This document shows positions 6,511 through 15,415 of a stretch of 64,000 nt of DNA, one piece after another; positions within the stretch are counted from its first letter, which is position 1, and every line of letters begins with the position of its first letter. This DNA is from Corynebacterium sp. TAE3-ERU16 (GTDB lineage: Bacteria; Actinomycetota; Actinomycetes; Mycobacteriales; Mycobacteriaceae), in the NCBI RefSeq assembly GCF_019209935.1, contig NZ_JAHUTN010000011.1:1-64000 (forward strand). Direction: 5' to 3'. The translations under genes and the position numbers were made by a program. Below the pieces are notes generated by a model. The model did no database searches, had not been told where the DNA came from, and was given only the letters and a program-made list of their open reading frames with translations.

Positions 6511-9500
6511 TCAGCCCCGGGGCTCGACCGGGTTTCCGTGCCACACCGTGTGGCCGGGTACCCGGTCTCCGCGTAGTACCAGGGAAGCGGGCCCGATGGT
6601 GGTGCCCTCGCCGAGGGATGCCGCGGGGAGGATCACGGAGTGCGGTCCCAGGACCGCCCCGGCCCCGATCCGCACGGTGTCGAGACTCATCACCCGGTCC
6701 TGGAAGAGGTGCGTCTGCACCACGCAGCCCGGTCCGATCGTCGCCGCGTCCCCGATCTCCACGAGATCCGCCTCGGGCAGCCAGTAGGACTCGATCCAGG
6801 TACCCCGTCCGATCCGGGCGCCGATCGCGCGGAGGAACCACACCAGCGGCTGGGCACCCTGATTCGGGTTCAGGAACCACGGGGCGGCGACGGCCTCGAC
6901 GAACGCGTCCTGGAGCTCGTTGAGCCACACGAAACGGGACCACAGGGGATGCTCGCTGGGTCGGATCCTGCCGACACACAGCCACTTCACCGCCACGGTG
7001 ATCGCCGCTGCCCCCATGCCGGTGGACATGAGGATGAGCCCACCGCACAGCCAGGCCAGTACCGCACCGGCGAACGGGGCGTCCGGCCGGGTGTACAGCC
7101 ACTGCAGGGCCAGCAGTGTGCCCGCGGCGAGAACACCGGAAGTCATGGGGGCGAGCAGCCGCATGGTCTCCACGAGGCCGCGGGCGCGCTTCAGTCGCGC
7201 AGTGGGCTGGTAGGTCCGGGCCTCGCCGCCGGCGTCGACCGTGACACGGCGCAGCCGCTCCGGAGGGGAACCCAGCCAGTTCGATCCGGCGCGTGCCTTC
7301 TTCGGCGTCTGGGAGAGCACGGCGACGAGTGAGTTCTTCGCGAGTTTGCGGCCCGCCCCGGCGATCCCGGAGTTGCCGAGGAAGCTGCGCTTGCCGATTC
7401 GGGTCCTTCCGGCGAGCATCCACCCGCCGCCCAGCTCGTAGCCGCCGACCATCGTGTCATCGGCGAGGAACGCACCATCCCTGATCTCAGTGAACGCTGG
7501 CACCAGGACGGCCGTGGAGATCTCGGTGTCCCTGCCGACGCTCGCGCCGAGCGCGCGCAGCCACGCCGGGGTCAACCGCGAGGCGTAGAGCGGGAAGAGG
7601 TGGGTGCGGGCCGCGTCCATGAGACGTTCCGTGGCCCACAGCTGCCAGCCGATCCGGGAACGTACCGGATGAACCCCGGTGGCCAGTCGGACCGACATCA
7701 GGCGCACGCCGACGAGTGTGAGGACCACATTCAGTCCGAAGGCGACGAGCGCACCGAGCGGCGCGAGGATGACACCCGCGGCGACGGTCTCCGTGGGGCT
7801 GCCCCCGAGGACGGTCGCCAGCCAGGCGACGACAGCGGCGCCCACCCCGACGGAGAGCACCGGCATGAGGCTCAGCGCCAGGGACGTCACCCCGTAGACC
7901 GGAACCCACCACGGGCGCCGGTCCGGGTGCTCCTCCGGGAAACGCTGCTTCGCGCGGCCGACCTTCGCCGCCGGCGAACCTGCCCAACGGGCCCCGGCCT
8001 TGACCTTCTTGTCCCCGGTCACGCAGGATCCGGCTTCGACGTGTGCACCGGCCCCGATTACGGCCCCGGGCAGCAGGGTGGAACGTGCGCCGACGCGGGC
8101 GTCCGCCTCCACGGTGATCCGGCCGACGTGGACCGTGTCACCGTCGACCCACATGCCCGACAGATCCGTCTCCGGTTCGATGCAGCAGTGGTCACCGAGG
8201 GTGAGCAGGCCGGTGACCGGGGGGAGGGTGTGGAGGTGCACGTCCCGCCCGACGGTCGCTCCGAGCAGGCGGGCGTAGCTGGTTATCCACGTCGCCCCGG
8301 CGATGTCCCGGGCACCGCACGCGTCCTGGATCCGGTCCGCCGTCCACAGCCGCAGGTGCTCGGATCCGCCGCGGGCGTAGTCACCCGGCGCTATGCCGCG
8401 GGTGAGCAGACGCGCGGCGAACGCACCCATCGGAAGCCTGCCGATCGGGGTGACGAAGACGATGAGGAGGAGCAGGACCAGCCACCAGGGGGCGGGCTTC
8501 GCCCACCACGCCCCGGCAGCGGACGCGAGATTGTTGCCCACGAGCAACCAGGCCACCCACTGCGCGGCCTGGAGCGTCATCACCGGAACCTGGATCAGGT
8601 GCTGAAGGACACGGGTGCCGGCCGGCACGGGACGGGCGGGCTGTTTCTCGGCCGCCCCGGAGTCGTTGTCCGGACGTTCGTCGAGGCGGTGCGCGAGAGC
8701 ACCCAGCCGCGGATGGTCGTAGAGCTCCCGTACGGAGATGGTCGGGAACCGTTCCCGGATCCGGCCGACCAGCGTCGCCGCGGCGAGCGACGTGCCGCCG
8801 AGCGCGAAGAAGTCCGCGTCCGGATCGGCCACCGCCGCACCGAGCACGTCCACCCAGAGCTCCGCGAGCCAGGCCTCGGTCGGGGTCATCGCGGAGGTGT
8901 CCGTCACCGCGCCGGGCAGCGGCCACGGGAGCGCGGCCTTGTCCACCTTGCCCGATGTCCGGACGGGCAGTTCATCGAGCACGCAGAGTCGGGGGACGAG
9001 GGCCGCGGGCATGCCCTCCGCGAGGCGGGCCGTCGCGGCCTCCGTGTCGAATTCCACCGCGTCGTCCTCGCGCGAGAGGTAGGCCACGAGGACCTTGGAA
9101 TCGGCGCCCGTGGTCTGGACCACGACGGCGGAGGACCTAACGCCCGGCAGAGCCGCGACGGCGGCCTCGACCTCACCGAGCTCGATCCTGCGTCCGCCGA
9201 TCTTGACCTGGTCGTCGACCCGGCCGACGAAGTAGAGCCCGTCCTCCTCCAGGCGTACGTGGTCGCCTGAGCGGTAGGCCCGGGACCAGCCCACGCTGCG
9301 CAGCGGGGCGTACTTCTCCCGGTCCTTCTCCGGGTCGAGGTACCGGGCGAGGCCTACGCCGCCGATGACTAGTTCACCTACCTGTCCCGGGGCGACCGGG
9401 GCGCCGTCGGCGTCGACGACGACGAGATCCCAGCCGTCGAGGGGGAGCCCGATGGACACGTCGCGGCCGGCGTGGAGTCGCGCCGCGCAGGCCACGACGG

Positions 9501-10395
9501 TGGCCTCGGTCGGCCCGTAGGTGTTCCAGATCTCCCGGTCGCCGGTGTCCAGTCGCTGGACGAGTTCGGCGGGGCAGGCCTCACCGCCGAAGATGAGCAG
9601 GCGGACGTTGTCGAGGGCTTCCGGGGGCCACAGACCGGCGAGGGTCGGGACGGTGGACACGGCGGTGATGTCGCGGCTGATCAGCCACGGTCCTAGGTCC
9701 ATGCCCGAGCGCACCAGCATGCGCGGTGCGGGGACGAGGCAGGCGCCGTGCCCCCAGGCGAGCCACATCTCCTCGCAGGAGGCGTCGAAGGCGACCGAGA
9801 GCCCGGCGAGCACCCGGTCGTCGGGTCCGAGCGGACCGCCGGGGGCGTCGGCGAGGAACATCCGTGCCTCGGCGTCGACGAAGGCGGCGGCCGAACGGTG
9901 CGTGACGGCGACGCCCTTGGGGCGACCGGTGGACCCGGAGGTGAAGATGATCCAGGCGTCGTCGTCCGGTCGTGGCGGGCGGGTGTCCCCACCGGCGGTC
10001 CGGTGGTGCACCGTCAGTCCGGCGTCGGTGACGGTCGCGTTGACGCGGGCCTCGCCGAAGACCATCTCGGCACGCTCGTCCGGGTCGTCGGCGTCGACCG
10101 GGACGTAGGCGGCGCCGACCGTGAGGATCGCGAGGATCGTGGTGTAGAGCCCGCTGCCGCCGCTCGGCAGGCGGACGCCGATGCGGTCGCCCCGGCGGAT
10201 GCCTGCGGCGTGGAGGTCGGCGGCCTTGCGGCGGACGACGTCCACGAGTTCGGTGTAGGTGAGCACCTCTCCGTCATCGATCGCCGCGGCGTTGGGGTGC
10301 GCGGCCGCGGTGCGGGAGAGGATGTCGACGAGCGTGCGGCGGGGTGGGGCCTCGCCCGCGCGCAGGAACTGCTGGGGTACGGATTTCAGTGACAC
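6511..10395 (-). CDS. Pls-type nonribosomal peptide synthetase, predicted lysine-specific (epsilon-poly-lysine synthetase-like)
   Basis: 1294 residues from a GTG start at 10395; the longer frame to 10620 merely overlaps the MarR gene. Domains in order: adenylation about 25-490 (F-T-S-G-S-T-G-R-P-K-G near 151-161, N-T-Y-G-P-T-E near 291-297, catalytic Lys483 in S-G-K-V-D-K); carrier domain with phosphopantetheine Ser536 in G-G-T-S-L; then a membrane region of about six helices alternating with three hexapeptide-repeat left-handed-helix segments (about 715-810, 975-1080, 1190-1294). There is no condensation or thioesterase domain. This is the architecture and length of epsilon-poly-L-lysine synthetase (Pls, about 1319 residues). 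Pocket residues read D204, A205, E208, S247, I268, G270, T292, V300, V301, K483, close to the lysine code I recall (DAESIGSVCK). Product chemistry is inference. Confidence 0.85.
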   Translation of the reverse strand: MSLKSVPQQFLRAGEAPPRRTLVDILSRTAAAHPNAAAIDDGEVLTYTELVDVVRRKAADLHAAGIRRGDRIGVRLPSGGSGLYTTILAILTVGAAYVPVDADDPDERAEMVFGEARVNATVTDAGLTVHHRTAGGDTRPPRPDDDAWIIFTSGSTGRPKGVAVTHRSAAAFVDAEARMFLADAPGGPLGPDDRVLAGLSVAFDASCEEMWLAWGHGACLVPAPRMLVRSGMDLGPWLISRDITAVSTVPTLAGLWPPEALDNVRLLIFGGEACPAELVQRLDTGDREIWNTYGPTEATVVACAARLHAGRDVSIGLPLDGWDLVVVDADGAPVAPGQVGELVIGGVGLARYLDPEKDREKYAPLRSVGWSRAYRSGDHVRLEEDGLYFVGRVDDQVKIGGRRIELGEVEAAVAALPGVRSSAVVVQTTGADSKVLVAYLSREDDAVEFDTEAATARLAEGMPAALVPRLCVLDELPVRTSGKVDKAALPWPLPGAVTDTSAMTPTEAWLAELWVDVLGAAVADPDADFFALGGTSLAAATLVGRIRERFPTISVRELYDHPRLGALAHRLDERPDNDSGAAEKQPARPVPAGTRVLQHLIQVPVMTLQAAQWVAWLLVGNNLASAAGAWWAKPAPWWLVLLLLIVFVTPIGRLPMGAFAARLLTRGIAPGDYARGGSEHLRLWTADRIQDACGARDIAGATWITSYARLLGATVGRDVHLHTLPPVTGLLTLGDHCCIEPETDLSGMWVDGDTVHVGRITVEADARVGARSTLLPGAVIGAGAHVEAGSCVTGDKKVKAGARWAGSPAAKVGRAKQRFPEEHPDRRPWWVPVYGVTSLALSLMPVLSVGVGAAVVAWLATVLGGSPTETVAAGVILAPLGALVAFGLNVVLTLVGVRLMSVRLATGVHPVRSRIGWQLWATERLMDAARTHLFPLYASRLTPAWLRALGASVGRDTEISTAVLVPAFTEIRDGAFLADDTMVGGYELGGGWMLAGRTRIGKRSFLGNSGIAGAGRKLAKNSLVAVLSQTPKKARAGSNWLGSPPERLRRVTVDAGGEARTYQPTARLKRARGLVETMRLLAPMTSGVLAAGTLLALQWLYTRPDAPFAGAVLAWLCGGLILMSTGMGAAAITVAVKWLCVGRIRPSEHPLWSRFVWLNELQDAFVEAVAAPWFLNPNQGAQPLVWFLRAIGARIGRGTWIESYWLPEADLVEIGDAATIGPGCVVQTHLFQDRVMSLDTVRIGAGAVLGPHSVILPAASLGEGTTIGPASLVLRGDRVPGHTVWHGNPVEPRG

Positions 10396-10432
10396 GGTGC
10401 GGGGCTGGGCGCTTTCCGGTTGGGGGTGATTT

Positions 10433-10879
10433 CTAGTCGGCGTCGAGGGCGATGATCGCCTTTGCGAGCTTGCGCAGGTGTTTGAGCTGCTTCGAGGTCG
10501 ACTCGTCGAGGGCGCGGTCCTCGGCGTCGGTGACGATGTCGGCGAGCTTCTTCTGGGCCGCCCGCCCCTTCTTCGTCGCGGCGACGATCTGTCGGCGACG
10601 GTCCTTCTGGTCGCGCTCACGTTTGACCCAGGCGTGCCGCTCGAGGCCGTCGATCAGCCGGACCATGTCTGAGGCGTCGACGGCGAGGAGTTCGCACAGT
10701 GCGGTCTGGCTGGCCGCCGATTCCTCGACCAGACAGGTGAGCACCCAGTATTCACGGAGGCCGGTCTTCTCGTCGGCGAGGGCCCTCTCGACCTCGTCGC
10801 GGGTGCGTCTGCGGAGCCGCTCGAGCTGAAATGACGGGGATTCGAGGAGTGCTGTCGGAACAAGAGGGGTCGCTGCCAT
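10433..10879 (-). CDS. MarR-family transcriptional regulator
   Basis: 148 residues with the MarR winged helix: recognition region S-Q-T-A-L-C-E-L-L near 57-65, M-V-R-L-I-D-G-L-E near 72-80, and the wing D-Q-K-D-R-R-R-Q-I near 90-98. It lies 37 bp upstream of the Pls-type synthetase on the same strand, so it is the likely local regulator of that gene. TAGGAT ends 7 nt before the ATG, suggesting a leaderless transcript, and repeated ACGTT elements (10880-10921) overlap this promoter, consistent with autoregulation. The ligand is unknown. Confidence 0.85.
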   Translation of the reverse strand: MAATPLVPTALLESPSFQLERLRRRTRDEVERALADEKTGLREYWVLTCLVEESAASQTALCELLAVDASDMVRLIDGLERHAWVKRERDQKDRRRQIVAATKKGRAAQKKLADIVTDAEDRALDESTSKQLKHLRKLAKAIIALDAD

Positions 10880-10908
10880 AACGTTGATCCTAGCTTTCCA
10901 ACATGGCG

Positions 10909-10935
10909 AACGTAAAACGTTGGTGGGTATCCACC
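10909..10935 (-). promoter_or_regulatory. MarR operator candidate and overlapping hairpin
   Basis: AACGT-AAA-ACGTT (10909-10921) is a short inverted repeat about 20 nt upstream of the marR -10 hexamer; a further AACGTT overlaps the gene start (10880-10885). GGTGG-GTAT-CCACC (10922-10935) next to it, read on the minus strand, is followed by a TTTT tract and may terminate the rhodanese transcript. Confidence 0.4.
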
Positions 10936-10963
10936 ATTGTGTGTCGCCGTGATTCGATCGGGG

Positions 10964-11263
10964 TCAGGTGCCGGGAATCTCCACGGGCAGTTCCGCGGCG
11001 CGCCACGCCGACGTACCGCCCTCCACATTGATCGCGTCGATGCCGTGATGCTCCAGGTACTCACAGACACGGGCCGAGCGGCCGCCCGAGAGACAGATGA
11101 CGTAGAGGTCACGATCCCGGTCGATCTCGTCGAGTCGACCGACGATCTCGCTCATCGGCACATTGACCGCACCGGTCGCGTGACCGTCCGCGAACTCGTC
11201 GGCCTCCCGGACGTCGATGAGCTGGGCGTCGGACGGGACGGCGGAGGGGAGAACGGTTCTCAT
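10964..11263 (-). CDS. single-domain rhodanese-like protein
   Basis: 99 residues, a complete rhodanese fold: L-I-D-V-R-E near 15-20, G-A-V-N-V-P near 31-36, and the active-site loop C-L-S-G-G-R-S with persulfide cysteine 57. Such stand-alone domains move sulfane sulfur (thiosulfate or persulfides); the acceptor cannot be told from sequence. GAAGGA precedes the ATG. The upstream region, shared with the divergent fetB-like gene, contains a 13-bp inverted repeat at 11291-11334. No sulfur-assimilation genes are adjacent. Confidence 0.88.
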   Translation of the reverse strand: MRTVLPSAVPSDAQLIDVREADEFADGHATGAVNVPMSEIVGRLDEIDRDRDLYVICLSGGRSARVCEYLEHHGIDAINVEGGTSAWRAAELPVEIPGT

Positions 11264-11290
11264 GTGTCGATCCTTCGTGTGGGGGTGTCG

Positions 11291-11334
11291 GCTGCTGTCC
11301 GGGTTTCACCCGCGGGCTCACCCCGGACAGCAGC
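11291..11334. repeat. 13-bp inverted repeat between rhodanese and fetB-like genes
   Basis: GCTGCTGTCCGGG (11291-11303) and its exact complement (11322-11334) flank an 18-nt loop. It lies in the 5' leader side of the rhodanese gene and upstream of the divergent permease, where no gene ends, so a simple terminator role is unlikely. It could be a leader structure or a binding site. Confidence 0.5.
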
Positions 11335-11461
11335 AGTTTACCTGCGGGCCCCGTGCATTCGGCGGAAACACGGGCCCGAACGGGGCTGGATCGCCGCGGC
11401 ACCGCAGCCCGATTCCGGCGGGCAACGGGCCGATGTCGCGTGAGGTCAATAGACTGGGTCC

Positions 11462-12265
11462 ATGCAGGGAACCCGTTCGACGATGTTCAACTTCGGCTGG
11501 CCACTCGTGGTCGCCCTCATCCTCCTCGTCGTCATCGCCGCTGTCCTGGCCAGGATCGGCCGGACCGAACACGCGCCGGTCATTCCCTGGGCCGCTGTCC
11601 GGGCGACGGCCCAGCTGCTGATTCTGGGATTCGTCCTCGACTTCGCGGTGAGCCGTGCATGGGCGGTCGCGCTGTTTCTCATCGCGATCACGCTCACGGC
11701 CGCGGAGACAGCCCACGGACGCATCCGGGCCGCCCGCGTCGGCCAGCACGTTCCGCGCAGGGATCGCCCCCGGCTGTCCCCGGGTCGTCGGATCAGGGAG
11801 ATCCTGATACTCACCGTTCCCGTGGGGCTCGGACCCTTCCTTCTGGTCGGTGCCCTGCTGCTGTCCGGGATCCTGGACATGCGCGGGCTCGCGGTGATTC
11901 CCGTCGCCGGTATCCTCATCGGGCACGGAATGGCGGTCTCCGCCCTGACCGGCCGCCGCGTGCACGAGGAGCTCCGCGCCGGGCGGGGCGAGGTCGAGGC
12001 CGCGCTCTCGCTCGGATTCACCGCCGGCCAGGCGCGGATGCTCGTCGCCGAGCGCGCGGCGAGTGCCGCGCTCGTGCCCACCATCGACACGACCAAGACC
12101 GTGGGCATGGTCACGATTCCGGGGGCCTTCGTCGGCATGGTTCTGGGCGGTGCGACGCCCCTGGAAGCCGGGATCATGCAGCTTTTCGTGATCATCGCGA
12201 TTCTCGCGGTCGCCACCGCGGCGCTGACGATCACCGAGTACCTCGTGGTGTGGCGCCTGCTCTGA
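11462..12265 (+). CDS. FetB/UPF0014-family ABC transporter permease
   Basis: 267 residues with about seven membrane segments and the conserved UPF0014 features: A-T-A-Q-L near 43 and the cytoplasmic helix E-A-A-L-S-L-G-F-T near 178 followed by A-L-V-P-T-I-D-T-T-K-T-V-G. In E. coli FetB works with the ATPase FetA in iron homeostasis/export. No ATPase gene is adjacent here, so the energising subunit, if any, is encoded elsewhere. TAGACT ends 6 nt before the ATG with no Shine-Dalgarno, pointing to a leaderless mRNA. Confidence 0.85.
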   Translation: MQGTRSTMFNFGWPLVVALILLVVIAAVLARIGRTEHAPVIPWAAVRATAQLLILGFVLDFAVSRAWAVALFLIAITLTAAETAHGRIRAARVGQHVPRRDRPRLSPGRRIREILILTVPVGLGPFLLVGALLLSGILDMRGLAVIPVAGILIGHGMAVSALTGRRVHEELRAGRGEVEAALSLGFTAGQARMLVAERAASAALVPTIDTTKTVGMVTIPGAFVGMVLGGATPLEAGIMQLFVIIAILAVATAALTITEYLVVWRLL

Positions 12266-12371
12266 CCGCTGCGACGGGGAGTCCGGGGCCGCCGCACGGA
12301 CACCGCCACCGGTTTCTCTCGGGAACCCGGAATCAACGGAAGCTTCATGCACGGGGCTCAGGGAAGGTCAA

Positions 12372-13349
12372 CTAGTCGGAGTCCTTGTGCCGGTGGGGCC
12401 AGCCCCGCCTACCTCGGGGGCGCCGTTCCTTCCCCTGCGGTCCCGGGGGCGCGGCCGGTGGCTGGTCCGCGGTGACGGACAGATGCCGGATCAGCCGCTC
12501 CTGCTGTTCGGTCATCCGGCTGATCTGGCTCCGGAGCTGGTCGATCTCGCGGCGCAGCCCCCTGATCTCCATGCGGGCGGCGGTCTGCTGATCCTGCATG
12601 GCCGCTGTATCCTCGTCATCGACCTGCTGGACCAGCCACGATGCGAACGTCGCCGTGACTATGCCGGCGACGGCGATACCGCCCAGCATCACCGCGATGC
12701 CGATGTACCGGCCGCTCGTGGTCGTCGGGGTGATGTCACCGTAACCCACCGTCGTCACCGTCACGATCGACCACCAGACGGCGTCGAAGAACGTGTTGAT
12801 CTGTGAGTCGGGGTTACCGTGCTCCACGTCGTAGATGGACAGCGCGGAGATCAGGAGAAGCAGGATCGAGGCGACACCGGTGTACGCGGCGACCGTGACT
12901 CGTTTGTTCGTCGCCGAGAACCGCTGCACCAGGAAGATCACCGGCAGGATCCGCAGCAGGCGCAGCGGCCGGAACCAGGGCAGCACGACCAGGAGGAACT
13001 CGTGGAGGTGGCGCCAGAACCAGCGGACCCGGTGTTCCGCGAGATAGAGCCGGGCCGCGTAGTCGACGATGAACGCCCACCAGGTCAACCACATCCCGTA
13101 TTCGGCGATGCGGGTCCAGCGGGCGTCTGCCCGTCCGATGGAGGCCCAGATGAACAGCACCAGGAACACGATGGAGACGATGATCATCGGTCCCTCCACC
13201 TTCGCCTCCCACCGCTGCTGCGCGGGTGCGTCCTCAGGAATCTCCGGGTGGAAGACCGCGAGGTAGGCGTACTTCAGGCGGGCCGGGAAGGACGGTTCCT
13301 GATCCGGGTCCGCTGTGGTCCGGGTGCTCTCGTCTGGGGTGGCGGGCAT
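12372..13349 (-). CDS. voltage-gated potassium channel-like protein
   Basis: 325 residues. Several transmembrane helices between about residues 50 and 230, a pore helix and the selectivity filter T-V-G-Y-G-D-I-T-P near 203-211, and an Arg-rich S4-like segment (W-F-R-P-L-R-L-L-R-I-L-P) near 145. The final 90 residues form a coiled coil (M-R-I-E-G-L-R-R-E-I-D-Q-L) and a basic Pro/Arg/Gly tail. Such six-helix channels of the KvAP/ion_trans type conduct K+. It is convergent with the FetB-like gene and 27 bp downstream of nothing else; its function in the cell is not indicated by neighbours. Confidence 0.87.
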   Translation of the reverse strand: MPATPDESTRTTADPDQEPSFPARLKYAYLAVFHPEIPEDAPAQQRWEAKVEGPMIIVSIVFLVLFIWASIGRADARWTRIAEYGMWLTWWAFIVDYAARLYLAEHRVRWFWRHLHEFLLVVLPWFRPLRLLRILPVIFLVQRFSATNKRVTVAAYTGVASILLLLISALSIYDVEHGNPDSQINTFFDAVWWSIVTVTTVGYGDITPTTTSGRYIGIAVMLGGIAVAGIVTATFASWLVQQVDDEDTAAMQDQQTAARMEIRGLRREIDQLRSQISRMTEQQERLIRHLSVTADQPPAAPPGPQGKERRPRGRRGWPHRHKDSD

Positions 13350-13376
13350 GACGAACAGTCTGCCATGCCCGGGAAT

Positions 13377-13853
13377 CTAGCCCTTGTAGCGATCGATGGA
13401 GGCCTGCAGGATCTTCTCCGCCTCGGCCTTGTCACCCCAGCCCGCGCCCTGGACCTCTTTACCGGGCTCCAGGTCCTTGTAGTGGACGAAGAAGTGCTCG
13501 ATCTCGTCGCGGACGAAGGAGGACACGTCGTCGATGTCCTGCAGGTGGTTGAAGCGCGGATCGTCCAGGACACAGAGCAACTTGTCGTCGCCGCCGGCCT
13601 CGTCCGTCATCTTGAACACGCCGACGGTGCGGGCCTTGACGATGACGCCGGGGAGGAGCGGCTCGGGCAGGATCACCAGCGCGTCCATCGGGTCGCCGTC
13701 CTCGCCGAGGGTGTGGTCGATGAAGCCGTAGTCGGCGGGGTACGCCATCGGGGTGAACAGGTAGCGGTCCAGGTAGACCTTGCCCGTCTCGTGGTCGACC
13801 TCGTACTTGTTGCGGGAGCCCTTGGGGATCTCGATCGTGACTTCGATGCTCAT
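13377..13853 (-). CDS. ppa: inorganic pyrophosphatase
   Basis: 158 residues, family I soluble enzyme that hydrolyses pyrophosphate to drive biosynthesis. Visible hallmarks are [11 protein letters not shown] near 8-18, Y-P-A-D-Y-G-F-I near 38-45, and the metal-binding D-G-D-P-M-D-A-L near 52-59. The start M-S-I-E-V at 13853 matches the family N-terminus; the much longer upstream frame is spurious. It is divergent from dacB, an arrangement also found in M. tuberculosis as I recall it. Confidence 0.96.
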   Translation of the reverse strand: MSIEVTIEIPKGSRNKYEVDHETGKVYLDRYLFTPMAYPADYGFIDHTLGEDGDPMDALVILPEPLLPGVIVKARTVGVFKMTDEAGGDDKLLCVLDDPRFNHLQDIDDVSSFVRDEIEHFFVHYKDLEPGKEVQGAGWGDKAEAEKILQASIDRYKG

Positions 13854-14097
13854 GGTGTTTGTTGCCGTGTTCCTTTCCCTGCACCCCCCACCGCGGTGCG
13901 GAGAGGCACCGCGGGACGTGACGCAGGATCGACTGCTGTGGACTGGAAAACGGGGACGGCTGAAACCGGACCCGTGACCATTCCATCCTAGCCTTGACGG
14001 TGCACCGGGCCTGCGCGGTGCACTAGGATCATGCCCGCAACGGAAACGACCGGCGGGCAGGATACGCGACGCCGGGCGAGGCTCGGAAAGGGAAGTC

Positions 14098-15408
14098 ATG
14101 GCGCGCAGGGACGGGTGGTGGGTGATCTCCGCCGTCCTGGTGGTGGCGACCGCAGGCGGAGTGACCACCGTCGCGGCACTCAAGGCCGAGGCCGACCGGG
14201 CTCTCACCCACTCGGCACCGCTCACGGTCGCCCGCCCCACCGAGGCATTCACCCCGGTACCGACCGACGGCGATTCCACCGGTGCCGACCCGGCGACGGC
14301 GGAAGTGGTCGCCCGCCTCGACGCGTTCGCCGCCGATCCCCGCCTCGGGCACCTCGTCGGATCCGTCACCGACGCGACGACCGGTGAGGTGATCTGGAGC
14401 CGGGAGCCGGACCAGCCGGTGCGTCCGGCATCCACCGTGAAACTACTCACCGCGGCCGCGGCGCTGCTGACGTTCGGGCCGGAACACACCGTCACGACCT
14501 CCGTCGTCGAGGGCGCGGAACCCGGTACCGCCGTACTCGTCGGCGCGGGGGACGTCGACCTGGGGACGGAGAAACTCGACGAACTCGCCGGGTCAGTCCG
14601 GGCGCAGTTCCCGGGCGACGGACCGGTGGACGTCTTCGTGGACACGTCCCGGTGGTCCGCTGACGACTTCGCCCCCGGCTGGTTCCGTGACGACATCGCA
14701 GCCGGCTACATCGCCCCCATGGAACCGGTGATGATGAACCGGGGACTCATCGATCCCGCCGACCTCCACGGGCCGCGCAGCGCCGAACCGGCGGTCGACG
14801 TATCCCGGGCGCTGGGGGAGCGGCTGGGGGCCCGGCGTTTCGGCTACACCACGGCACCCCACGATGCCCGCGTGCTGGCATCGGTCACCTCGGCACCCCT
14901 GGCCGACCGGCTGGAACTGATGATGCGGACCAGCGACAACGTCGCGGCAGAGGCCCTCGGCCGGGAGCTGGCACTGAGCCGCGGGCTACCCGCCGACTCC
15001 GCGGGCGCCGGGCGGGCGGTGCTCGACATTCTCCGGGAGCAGGGGTTCGACGTGACCGGTGCCCGACTCGACGACACGTCGGGGCTGTCCGGGGAGGACG
15101 AGGCGACGACCGGGCTTCTCGACGCCGTGCTCACCGCAGCCGCCCGGGGCACGGAGCTCCGGGCGCTGCTGGACACCCTCCCCGTCGCGGCGGCGACGGG
15201 GACGCTGGCCAACCGCTTCGACGGGTCCGTGGGACGTGGCTGGGTGCGGGCCAAGACCGGGACACTCACCGACACCTCCGCGCTCGCGGGCACGGTGACG
15301 TCGGTGGATCGTCGGGTCTACACCTTCGCGTTCATCTCCAACGGCTCGGAGATCCTGCCAGCCAGGGACGCCCTGGACGTACTGGCCTCCACGTTGCGGG
15401 CCGGGTGA
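14098..15408 (+). CDS. dacB: D-alanyl-D-alanine carboxypeptidase/endopeptidase (PBP4 family)
   Basis: 436 residues with an N-terminal membrane anchor or signal segment (about 7-27). Penicillin-binding signatures are S-T-V-K (active-site Ser near residue 112), S-D-N near 280 and K-T-G near 385, the class C set. Trims or cleaves peptidoglycan peptides outside the membrane. GGAAAG precedes the ATG. The stop is 7 bp from tilS, so dacB, tilS and hpt appear co-transcribed, as in related actinobacteria. Confidence 0.93.
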   Translation: MARRDGWWVISAVLVVATAGGVTTVAALKAEADRALTHSAPLTVARPTEAFTPVPTDGDSTGADPATAEVVARLDAFAADPRLGHLVGSVTDATTGEVIWSREPDQPVRPASTVKLLTAAAALLTFGPEHTVTTSVVEGAEPGTAVLVGAGDVDLGTEKLDELAGSVRAQFPGDGPVDVFVDTSRWSADDFAPGWFRDDIAAGYIAPMEPVMMNRGLIDPADLHGPRSAEPAVDVSRALGERLGARRFGYTTAPHDARVLASVTSAPLADRLELMMRTSDNVAAEALGRELALSRGLPADSAGAGRAVLDILREQGFDVTGARLDDTSGLSGEDEATTGLLDAVLTAAARGTELRALLDTLPVAAATGTLANRFDGSVGRGWVRAKTGTLTDTSALAGTVTSVDRRVYTFAFISNGSEILPARDALDVLASTLRAG

Positions 15409-15415
15409 CCGGCGG

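Noticed and set aside
7600..9270. 556-codon open frame on the + strand
   Set aside because: It lies wholly antisense to the adenylation/carrier/membrane regions of the peptide synthetase; its translation is Asp/Gly/Arg-rich without domains and results from GC-biased codon use.
10396..10620. N-terminal extension of the peptide synthetase frame
   Set aside because: It is Ser/Arg/Pro-rich, overlaps the MarR coding sequence in another frame and lacks the adenylation-domain start; GTG 10395 is preferred.
13854..14696. long upstream extension of the pyrophosphatase frame
   Set aside because: Antisense to dacB; the family N-terminus M-S-I-E-V at 13853 is clear.
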